From assembly GCA_900549895.1 (NCBI GenBank), contig URQG01000029.1, forward strand, positions 1 through 12,726: a stretch of 12,726 bases of DNA, in the 5' to 3' direction. Both the position numbers and the translations under genes were made by a program. Below are positions 7,619 to 12,726 of this stretch, in pieces. The notes beneath the pieces were generated by a model that worked only from the letters and a program-made list of their open reading frames with translations, searched no databases and had not been told where the DNA came from. Position 1 is the first letter of the stretch, and every line of letters starts with the position of its first letter. This stretch comes from an uncultured Lachnobacterium sp. (GTDB taxonomy: Bacteria > Bacillota > Clostridia > Lachnospirales > Lachnospiraceae).

Positions 7619-9039
7619 TATTGATACACCTCCTCTTTATCTCCACTGATCATTCGACTGTAGCTTAGCAGTGTAAGAAGTGCGCAGATAACGAACGAAA
7701 TAATACCGATAACGGATGCCATCTTGTAGTTCGAGTTATCATTTGTCAGGGTAAACAGCCATGTAATAAGAAGGTCTGTCTCCTTTGCCTTGGAATTGGC
7801 AAATGCCATATTAGCCGTAACCGTACCGCTTGTAAGCAGGTAAATAACATTAAAGTTATTGATATTGGCGATCACGCTCTGCACCAGTGAAGGTCCACAG
7901 ATAAACAGCACATATGGCATAGTGATCTTCCAGAAGATCTGCCACTTATTTGCACCGTCAATACGTGCACTCTCCAGCTGATCCGTTGGAATATTCATCA
8001 GGATACCGGTTGCAGTCAGCATCTGGTAAGGAACACCGACCCAGATATTGATCAAAATGATCATCACATGTGACCATCCCGGCTTTGACAGGAATGGAAT
8101 ATAATTGGTTGCGATCACACCCGCATCCTTAAGAAATCCGGTCAGTCCAAGGGATGAGCACCATGAATTCACGATACCGTTATTACTAAACATCTTGCTG
8201 ACAAGAAGTAATGTTACGAACTGCGGGATTGCAATCGTAACTACGAACAGTAAACGCCACACCTTCTTGAAATATGTATTCTCATGATTGATGAGCTTGG
8301 CAAGAAGAATACCACCGATGAAGGTTGTAAACGTTGCGGTCACAGCCCAGACCATAGTCCATGCAAGAATTCTTATAAAAGCATAAGAGAATGTGATTGT
8401 TGCACCACCACCGGTAAACATCGTCTTGAAATTGTTAAGTCCAACCCATGTAAACAAGTAGTTTGGCGGCATATGATTTTCATCATAATTGGTAAATGCC
8501 ACACATGACATAAATATGATCGGGATGACATTCATCAGAATGACACCGATGCTTGGCAGAGTAAGTAATGTCACATAAAACTTTCCGTTAATAAGTTCTT
8601 TTAAGTCCTCACGGAAAGTATTAATATGCTCCCCCTGCTCCTTCATAAGCTGAAGACGATATACTGCCTTCATATTGCTTATATATAAAAGTATAAATGC
8701 AATGATCACGATAATTCCAACAATTCCGTAAAGAAGGATCAGCAACGAATTATCATAATTATTTACCGTGTTTTTCATTGTCAGCGGATCAAACTTCGAC
8801 TCGTACTGTACCGTACCGAGCGTATTTAAATCCTTGATATAATTAATTGAGAACATTCCTGTAAATAACAGTACCACGATCTCTAACAGAGTCATCATAA
8901 TTCCTTTGACAACCTGCCTGCGTCCCCAATATCCGGCACCCATCACAAGAAGAGACAGCTTACACCAGATATCACCCTTTGTCACGGCTGTGCCGAAATC
9001 GACAAAGTACTTTTTTAAAGCATTTAAAAATTTTTTCAT
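7618..9039 (-). CDS. CUT1 sugar ABC transporter permease, MalF/GanP type
   Basis: This is the larger permease of the importer, 473 residues. Two hydrophobic helices (about 48-66 and 98-120) come before the core MalF-like transmembrane block starting near residue 155, so roughly eight membrane spans are expected, as in MalF/GanP rather than short permeases. The N-terminal KLSLLVMGAGYWGRRQVVKG recurs in Firmicute proteins of this type. The EAA loop lies at 356-375, ESARIDGANKWQIFWKITMP. The ATG at 9039 has only a moderate GGGAG site 7 bases upstream. It is separated from the binding-protein gene by an intrinsic terminator, which should lower its expression relative to that gene. The protein pairs with the MalG-type permease encoded in overlap downstream. 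Confidence 0.95.
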   Translation of the reverse strand: MKKFLNALKKYFVDFGTAVTKGDIWCKLSLLVMGAGYWGRRQVVKGIMMTLLEIVVLLFTGMFSINYIKDLNTLGTVQYESKFDPLTMKNTVNNYDNSLLILLYGIVGIIVIIAFILLYISNMKAVYRLQLMKEQGEHINTFREDLKELINGKFYVTLLTLPSIGVILMNVIPIIFMSCVAFTNYDENHMPPNYLFTWVGLNNFKTMFTGGGATITFSYAFIRILAWTMVWAVTATFTTFIGGILLAKLINHENTYFKKVWRLLFVVTIAIPQFVTLLLVSKMFSNNGIVNSWCSSLGLTGFLKDAGVIATNYIPFLSKPGWSHVMIILINIWVGVPYQMLTATGILMNIPTDQLESARIDGANKWQIFWKITMPYVLFICGPSLVQSVIANINNFNVIYLLTSGTVTANMAFANSKAKETDLLITWLFTLTNDNSNYKMASVIGIISFVICALLTLLSYSRMISGDKEEVYQ

Positions 9040-9079
9040 AGAATCACTCCCATGCGTGTACGAGAAATTCTCTCTTCAT

Positions 9080-9121
9080 AAAAAATATCCACATGCCCCA
9101 CTCCGCAGAGCATGTGGATAT
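9080..9121 (-). terminator. intrinsic (probably partial) terminator between binding-protein and permease genes
   Basis: On the minus strand a perfect 12-bp stem, ATATCCACATGC with GCATGTGGATAT (9110-9121 and 9085-9096), encloses a 13-base loop and is followed directly by TTTTT. No promoter is visible between it and the permease gene at 9039, so some read-through must feed the downstream genes. This layout fits a binding protein made in excess over its membrane partners. Confidence 0.85.
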
Positions 9122-9167
9122 ATGAGTTGAAAAGGTTTTGTATCAGTGTTTGATGAATCGATTTCTA

Positions 9168-10463
9168 TTATTCAGATACCGGCTGAGTAATTCCGGCTAC
9201 GGCATCGTCAAGTACCTTCTGGACGTCCTTAGCGCCGTCTACAAGGTTCTGTCCAAGAGACTCTGCTGGTGTCCAATAGTTGTTTCCTACGATCTGCTGA
9301 TCTGCGAACTCAGACTGAGCAGCAAGTGCTGCAAGTGCCGGGCTGTCAATCTGTGATGCAGCTGTCTGGTTTGCAGGTCCTTCCGCTGTTGCCTGACCGA
9401 TTGCAAGCTGGCTTTCTTCGTTTGTTAAATACTCAGCAAGAAGCATTGACCAACCAACGTTTTCTGCATGTGAGTTAACACCAACAAACTTGTATCCTGC
9501 ATAGGATGACATCTGTGTAGCTGTACCGTTTACTTCGAATGTAGGAAGCTTGCAAGCTGCATATCCGTCACCATAAGCCTCTTCGAATGTAGAAGCGTTC
9601 CATGTACCGGATACATATGCGCCAAGCTCTCCATCTGCCAACATAGCAAGAGCATCATCGTTGCTTACTGCTGCAAAGTTCTTAGAAGAAGCAATCTTCT
9701 CAATACTCTCTGCTACTGCTAAACCAGTCTCGTTGTTCCAGTCACATGAGTTAGATCCATCATCATTCAATGAAAGGTTACATCCTGCACCAGCGAAGAA
9801 TCCGTATACATACCATCCATCAGCTACAGCCATACCAACCTTAGTACCAATTTCCTCAGCCTTAGCGGTAAGAGCTTCCCATGAAGCTACATCCTCTTCT
9901 GAGAACTTGCTTGAATCATAGTATAAGAAATATCCGTTTGAAGCGGTAAGTGGATAAGCATAAAGCTTTCCGTCTACAGTAGCTGCATTAACAGTTGCTT
10001 CTGAGTTTGTCTCAGCAGGATTGTATGTATAAGTTGCTGCAACTTCCTGAAGTGCTCCTGCATTCACAAGATCGCGTACCTGATCATCTGCGAATACGAA
10101 TACGTCAGCTGCTGCATCGATATCCTCAAGTACCTTATCCTTGACCTCCTTCTCGGATACTGCTCCGATTTTGATGTTGAAATCAACATCGGAATACTGC
10201 TGCTGGAACTTATCTGTTAAATCCTTCATTACTTTCTGGTATGCCTCAAGTTCTGAGCACCAAAGTGTAATGTTTACTGTTCCGTCTGTTGCTGCGATGA
10301 GGTTTGCAATTGCATCATCAGAAGAGCTTGTGTCCTCTGTTGCTGCCGATGCCTGAGTATCTGCCTTGCCAGCAGCTCCCTCATCTGTCTTTGCTCCGCC
10401 ACATGCTGTCATGGAAACTAACATGCTGGCTGCAAGCAGTGCGCTTAATACTTTCTTTTTCAT
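9168..10463 (-). CDS. sugar-binding lipoprotein of CUT1 ABC transporter, GanS/CycB type
   Basis: This extracellular solute-binding lipoprotein captures oligosaccharides and delivers them to the permeases. The 431 residues start MKKKVLSALLAASM with a lipobox SMTAC (Cys21), followed by a Gly/Ala/Ser/Asp-rich linker of about 35 residues, then a MalE-like two-lobed domain from ATDGTVNITLWCSELEAYQ. Segments such as DVFVFADDQVRDLVNAGAL and YAYPLTASNGYFLYYDSSKF are standard for this family. The frame is open up to 10577, but the ATG at 10463 is preferred because GGGAGG (10472-10477) lies 8 bases before it and a signal peptide begins there; the extra codons form the leader containing the operator. 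It is the first gene of the operon. Galactan-fragment specificity is inferred from GH53/GH42 context. Confidence 0.95.
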   Translation of the reverse strand: MKKKVLSALLAASMLVSMTACGGAKTDEGAAGKADTQASAATEDTSSSDDAIANLIAATDGTVNITLWCSELEAYQKVMKDLTDKFQQQYSDVDFNIKIGAVSEKEVKDKVLEDIDAAADVFVFADDQVRDLVNAGALQEVAATYTYNPAETNSEATVNAATVDGKLYAYPLTASNGYFLYYDSSKFSEEDVASWEALTAKAEEIGTKVGMAVADGWYVYGFFAGAGCNLSLNDDGSNSCDWNNETGLAVAESIEKIASSKNFAAVSNDDALAMLADGELGAYVSGTWNASTFEEAYGDGYAACKLPTFEVNGTATQMSSYAGYKFVGVNSHAENVGWSMLLAEYLTNEESQLAIGQATAEGPANQTAASQIDSPALAALAAQSEFADQQIVGNNYWTPAESLGQNLVDGAKDVQKVLDDAVAGITQPVSE

Positions 10464-10518
10464 TATTTTTTCCTCCCTATCTCTTTTCTCGAACTTTATT
10501 TTTTCTGATTGCAACTGC

Positions 10519-10530
10519 GCAATCGGTTGT
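10519..10530. promoter_or_regulatory. LacI-type operator of the galactan operon
   Basis: GCAATCGGTTGT matches the LacI-family dyad GCAANCGNTTGC at all but one fixed position, and lies in the wider TGCGCAATCGGTTG context. It is about 5-16 bases downstream of the expected transcript start of the binding-protein promoter, where a bound repressor blocks transcription. The same core recurs at 12449-12460 before GH42. Confidence 0.75.
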
Positions 10531-10541
10531 TCGATGCTATA

Positions 10542-10570
10542 AGTATAATCTACCTTGCCTTGTGTGTCAA
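10542..10570 (-). promoter_or_regulatory. sigma-A promoter of the galactan operon
   Basis: On the minus strand the consensus TTGACA (10565-10570) is separated by 17 bases from TATACT (10542-10547). Predicted start is near 10535, giving a leader of about 72 bases that carries the operator and the ribosome site of the binding-protein gene. Confidence 0.88.
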
Positions 10571-10637
10571 TGTACACTTTTTATAATTACTTTGTGTTAT
10601 TTTTGTCCATTTTTGCCAATTCCTACCCTGTTTTTTT

Positions 10638-10668
10638 ATGCGCAAAGGGGTGTTGCGCAATCGATAAA
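10638..10668. promoter_or_regulatory. possible auxiliary operator half-sites upstream of the operon promoter
   Basis: Two TGCGCAA half-sites occur here (ATGCGCAAAG and TTGCGCAATCGAT). The second has the CG centre and one perfect arm of the operator but a degenerate other arm. They lie about 130 bp from the main operator, a distance compatible with repressor looping. This role is inferred. Confidence 0.4.
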
Positions 10669-10729
10669 CCTTGCTATTTTGCGGGTTTTTCCGACTCATC
10701 GTTTTCACGTGCATATTTATGCACAAATT

Positions 10730-11011
10730 TCAATCCGAAATTCTATTCAACGTGAAATCATCCATCGTTCCCCATGCACTGGCATTACATTCCATACGCA
10801 CGCCGATCGTCAATGTATCTCCATCCTCAAGCGTTCCTTGTAGAACACGCCGATCACAGCCACTTCATTTGCATCCGCCTTTTCATCGACACTCATGCCC
10901 TCCCCGCTTTCGGCGCATGCTGCTTCTTGGGATCTGCCCAGAAATCCGAATAATGGAAATCAATGCCGATGCATCCTTTTCTTTTTCATCCCTCTTAAAC
11001 TTCTTCCTCAT
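10730..11011 (-). pseudogene. remnant of a second GH53 galactanase gene with C-terminal carbohydrate-binding module
   Basis: Read on the minus strand, about 10976-10906 encodes GCIGIDFHYSDFWADPKKQ followed by HAPKA, matching residues 82-104 of the intact GH53 at 3527. One base is missing near 10905: restoring a T gives WEG, and the next frame continues MSVDEKADA, which fits the same GH53 segment. At about 10870 homology stops abruptly, as at a deletion junction. In a further frame, 10837-10730 encodes GTLEDGDTLTIGVRM then NASAWGTMDDFTLNRISD and a stop. The ending GD-TLTIG and AWGTxDDFxL is typical of C-terminal galactan-binding (CBM61-like) modules of bacterial GH53 proteins; the CBM number is a judgement from memory. 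Most of the catalytic domain, including both catalytic Glu, is gone. An ATG at 11011 opens a basic stretch in the wrong frame and may be the old start. Promoter and operator relics lie upstream. Confidence 0.8.
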
Positions 11012-11016
11012 ATCTG

Positions 11017-11041
11017 CGCAGTCGTTTGCGCAAACGGTCGC
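11017..11041. promoter_or_regulatory. overlapping pair of LacI-type operators before the GH53 remnant
   Basis: A perfect 14-bp palindrome CGTTTGCGCAAACG (11023-11036) joins two operator copies sharing one arm: GCAAACGGTCGC on the plus strand and GCAAACGACTGC on the minus strand. Each has one mismatch to GCAANCGNTTGC. It sits 14-27 bases downstream of the predicted start of the decayed promoter. Confidence 0.6.
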
Positions 11042-11056
11042 TCATATTTCTTTTCA

Positions 11057-11085
11057 AGTCTCAAAGATATGCAATTTCCTGTCAA
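11057..11085 (-). promoter_or_regulatory. decayed promoter of the GH53 remnant
   Basis: A consensus TTGACA (11080-11085, minus strand) is followed after 17 bases by GAGACT, which keeps only three of six -10 positions. The arrangement of -35, -10 place and operator copies that of the live binding-protein promoter, so this is probably the old promoter after loss of its -10 box. The stretch 11086-11168 shows nothing else recognisable. Confidence 0.4.
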
Positions 11086-11168
11086 TGGACACAATTTGTA
11101 ATTTTCCGAAACGATTTTCGTAAAACATTTCCAAAAGAATCCAAGTCAATCCTTAAAAAAAGTCTAAG

Positions 11169-11208
11169 AAAAAAGGCACATTTCATGCTTTTATACACAA
11201 AATGCGCC
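11169..11208 (-). terminator. intrinsic terminator of the LacI-family gene
   Basis: On the minus strand GGCGCATTT (11200-11208) pairs with AAATGTGCC (11175-11183) with one G-T wobble, followed by TTTTTT and a second T-run after a few bases. It lies 23 bases past the regulator stop codon and separates it from the GH53 remnant. Confidence 0.88.
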
Positions 11209-11230
11209 ATCTATCATTCTATTCTTTTAT

Positions 11231-12295
11231 CTATTTGGTTGATTCCTTCAGTACAACTTCATACGGAAGAAGGGTTCTTGTCTCCACCCGAATGCCTTCA
11301 ATCAGATCCAGAAGCGTCTTGCACGCTACCATGCCCAATTCCTTCGAATTAAATTCCAGAGAGGTAATGGATGGGACATTGTTATCCAGCACCATGCTGT
11401 TATAAAAAGATGCCACCCGAATATCCTTCGGAACACTGATATGCTTCTCCCGAAGCTTTTTAAGCACCCGGCTGCAGATTGCATCATCCATACACAGAAT
11501 GCAGTCCGCCTTACGTTCCAATACTTCTTCAACGGTTCTGTCAATTACAACATTATTATCCAGATTCAGATACAAAAGTGTCGGGTCGATCAGCTCATGC
11601 ATCTTCTCATACGCCTCGCGGAATCCCCGAAGGCGGTTTTGGGTTACCACATGGTTTTCATCGCCCCCGATCAAAGCAATGCGCTTCATTCCTTTCATAA
11701 GAATGATCGATGTCAATTCTTTACACGCACTCTTATGGTTGTGATCAACCTGAATCACATTCTCATAAACAGACGATCCTATGGTCACAAACGGAATCGA
11801 TTTCGCCTGAAGATACTCAACCGGCTTATCTTCCACAAAAGTCCTCATCAGGATGACCCCGTCCACTTTGTGGTTCATGACAATTCTCTCCAAAGAGGTG
11901 ATATCGTCATTCTTACAAATAGACAGCAGAATATCATATTCCATAATTCCAGCAATCTCCTGGATTCCAAGAAGACATTCCTGAAAAAAGGACAGGTCAA
12001 CGACCGCATAGTCCGCCGGCATAACGACACACAGATTGTAGGTTTTCGATTGTGCCAGTCCCTTTGCAATTACATTCGGCTTATAATCATGCTCCTCGAT
12101 GTATTTTAAAACGCGATTTCTCGTCGCAATACCGATCCTTCCCTTTCCGGAAATCGCGCGGGATACCGTTGTCTTCGATACACCAAGTGCCTCCGCAACA
12201 TCCGCGATGGTCAGATTTTTGTTTTCATCATTCTCCATAACGTATCTCACTTCCCTAGCATCTGCATCCTGCACTTTCCATCCGAAAAGTGGCAT
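11231..12295 (-). CDS. LacI-family transcriptional regulator of the galactan locus
   Basis: This is a sugar-responsive DNA-binding repressor. The N-terminal helix-turn-helix NLTIADVAEALGVSKTTVSR (28-47) and hinge YKPNVIAKGLAQ are standard LacI features; a periplasmic-binding-protein-like effector domain follows (KVDGVILM, MKRIALIGG, VASFYNS, PSITSLEFNSKELG). The ATG at 12295 is used because GGGGGAG lies 8 bases before it. That gives 354 residues with a 27-residue extension ahead of the HTH, longer than usual. An ATG at 12238 (335 residues) gives the more typical length but has a weaker ribosome site, so the start is uncertain. The gene is divergent from GH42, and its own promoter carries an operator-like sequence, suggesting autoregulation. 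By position it corresponds to GanR of Bacillus subtilis; the inducer is probably galactobiose or a related sugar, which is inferred. Confidence 0.93.
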   Translation of the reverse strand: MPLFGWKVQDADAREVRYVMENDENKNLTIADVAEALGVSKTTVSRAISGKGRIGIATRNRVLKYIEEHDYKPNVIAKGLAQSKTYNLCVVMPADYAVVDLSFFQECLLGIQEIAGIMEYDILLSICKNDDITSLERIVMNHKVDGVILMRTFVEDKPVEYLQAKSIPFVTIGSSVYENVIQVDHNHKSACKELTSIILMKGMKRIALIGGDENHVVTQNRLRGFREAYEKMHELIDPTLLYLNLDNNVVIDRTVEEVLERKADCILCMDDAICSRVLKKLREKHISVPKDIRVASFYNSMVLDNNVPSITSLEFNSKELGMVACKTLLDLIEGIRVETRTLLPYEVVLKESTK

Positions 12296-12348
12296 AATTC
12301 AGGCTCCCCCGCCCCTGTGATGCTTTATTTTGATTCGTTGTTGTTTCT

Positions 12349-12370
12349 CAACTGCGCATCCTTGCGCAAC
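12349..12370. promoter_or_regulatory. operator-like double TGCGCA site in the regulator promoter
   Basis: CAACTGCGCA and TTGCGCAAC lie ten bases apart with a TCCT spacer, without the central CG of the other sites. The block begins about four bases past the -10 box of the regulator gene. It shares CAACTGCGCA with 10512-10521. A weak autoregulatory site is likely but unproven. Confidence 0.45.
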
Positions 12371-12373
12371 TTC

Positions 12374-12402
12374 ATTATCATACCATTAATACTGAAAATC
12401 AA
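12374..12402 (-). promoter_or_regulatory. promoter of the LacI-family gene
   Basis: On the minus strand TTGATT (12397-12402) and GATAAT (12374-12379) are 17 bases apart. The predicted transcript starts near 12367, leaving about a 70-base leader to the ATG at 12295. Confidence 0.65.
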
Positions 12403-12411
12403 GTATCTTTA

Positions 12412-12440
12412 TTTACAATTTTGTACATGAATGGTATAAT
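12412..12440 (+). promoter_or_regulatory. promoter of the GH42 gene
   Basis: TTTACA (12412-12417) and a consensus TATAAT (12435-12440) are 17 bases apart on the plus strand. Only ten bases separate it from the divergent regulator promoter, so the two are back to back. Confidence 0.85.
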
Positions 12441-12448
12441 TGTTTTGC

Positions 12449-12460
12449 GCAAACGGTTGC
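12449..12460. promoter_or_regulatory. LacI-type operator of the GH42 gene
   Basis: GCAAACGGTTGC fits GCAANCGNTTGC at every fixed position and is flanked by further TTGCG symmetry (12445-12461). It covers roughly +2 to +13 of the predicted GH42 transcript, the same placement as the operon site at 10519. Confidence 0.82.
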
Positions 12461-12463
12461 GTT

Positions 12464-12482
12464 ATTTCTATAATATAGAAAT
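12464..12482. repeat. AT-rich perfect inverted repeat in the GH42 leader
   Basis: ATTTCTATA and TATAGAAAT flank a single A, a perfect 9-bp inverted repeat four bases past the operator. It may be a second protein-binding site or an accident of A/T richness; no function is assigned. Confidence 0.5.
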
Positions 12483-12569
12483 TTACTGCATTTGTCAATC
12501 CGTCCGGATGTTTTTGTGCATAATCACCAATTAGAAAACACATATGATTTTGAGGGGAGAATTCATTTT

Positions 12570-12676
12570 ATGAAGACAGATCATCTATTATTCGGAGCTG
12601 CTTACTACTCGGAATATCTGCCATACGACCGCGTGGAGAAGGATATGGAAATGATGGCAAAAGCCGGAATGAACAC
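12570..12676 (+). CDS. GH42 beta-galactosidase, 5' end only
   Basis: Only the first 35 to 36 codons are present before the sequence turns into adapter. They read MKTDHLLFGAAYYSEYLPYD and then RVEKDMEMMAKAGMNT, the opening of GH42 beta-galactosidases (FGAAYYPEY type followed by a first barrel helix ending AGxNT). GH42 enzymes release galactose from galacto-oligosaccharides inside the cell and are the usual partner of GH53 galactanases (GanA with GanB in Bacillus subtilis). The ATG at 12570 has GGGGAG ten bases upstream; an in-frame start at 12492 has no such site and lacks homology. Its promoter and operator lie at 12412-12460, divergent from the regulator. The 3' end is missing because the contig ends, not because the gene is broken. 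Confidence 0.88.
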
Positions 12677-12726
12677 CTGTCTCTTATACACATCTCCGAG
12701 CCCACGAGACGCGTAGTAATCTCGTA
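12677..12726 (+). other. Illumina Nextera adapter with i7 index (sequencing artefact)
   Basis: The stretch opens with the 19-base Tn5 mosaic end CTGTCTCTTATACACATCT (12677-12695), continues with CCGAGCCCACGAGAC (12696-12710) of the Nextera i7-side adapter, an eight-base index GCGTAGTA (12711-12718), and ATCTCGTA, the start of the P7 tail. It is read-through adapter left on the contig end, not organism DNA. Translated in the GH42 frame it yields the well-known false tail CLLYTSPSPRDA. Confidence 0.98.

Noticed and set aside
10464..10577. Upstream start for the binding protein
   Set aside because: The added codons run through the operator and leader, and the signal peptide and ribosome site begin at 10463.
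10304..11123. Plus-strand open frames of 150-179 codons over the operon promoter and GH53 remnant
   Set aside because: They lack ribosome sites and protein-like composition, and lie antisense to the binding-protein gene and the pseudogene.
11441..12109. 222-codon plus-strand frame
   Set aside because: It is an antisense shadow of the LacI-family gene with no ribosome site or recognisable domain.
12677..12695. Tn5-type mosaic end as evidence of a real transposon
   Set aside because: It continues directly into Nextera adapter, an eight-base index and P7 sequence, so it is a library artefact.
1..12726. CRISPR arrays, tRNA or rRNA genes, insertion-sequence transposases
   Set aside because: No regularly spaced direct repeats, tRNA-like sequence or transposase-like protein was seen on either strand.

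Overview
The window reads as the end of a shotgun contig from a Gram-positive gut-type Firmicute, most likely Lachnospiraceae (Roseburia/Agathobacter-like). This rests on strong AGGAGG ribosome sites, sigma-A promoters of the TTGACA-N17-TATAAT type, CUT1 sugar uptake without its own ATPase, and the overall look of the proteins. The genus is an inference; no 16S or marker search was possible.

Layout. Positions 1-3386 are housekeeping on the minus strand: hisS (own promoter) followed by aspS. Between them lies a highly structured 187-bp element with 13-bp perfect inverted ends. Positions 3527-10570 are one minus-strand operon for uptake and breakdown of beta-1,4-galactan fragments: a lipoprotein sugar-binding protein, an internal terminator, two MalF/MalG-type permeases, a 616-residue protein of unknown family, a 72-residue zinc-ribbon protein overlapping it, an intercistronic hairpin, and a GH53 endo-galactanase without a signal peptide. 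Positions 10730-11085 hold the wreck of a second GH53 gene: a catalytic-domain fragment, a deletion junction, frameshifts, the last stretch of a carbohydrate-binding domain, and a decayed promoter with an operator. Positions 11231-12295 encode a LacI-family regulator, divergent from a plus-strand GH42 beta-galactosidase that begins at 12570. From 12677 to the end the sequence is not genomic but an Illumina Nextera adapter with its index.

How it works together. The parts parallel the ganSPQAB/ganR set of Bacillus subtilis. Galacto-oligosaccharides would be captured by the lipoprotein, imported by the permease pair with a shared ATPase encoded elsewhere, cut inside the cell by GH53 and GH42, and controlled by the LacI protein through repeated sites of the form GCAAWCGGTTGY placed just downstream of the operon and GH42 promoters. 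The fossil gene probably once supplied a CBM-bearing, presumably secreted galactanase. Its loss leaves a locus aimed at importing fragments rather than degrading polymer locally. The best candidate for something undescribed is the 616-residue protein with its zinc-ribbon partner, embedded in this galactan operon without a recognisable function.
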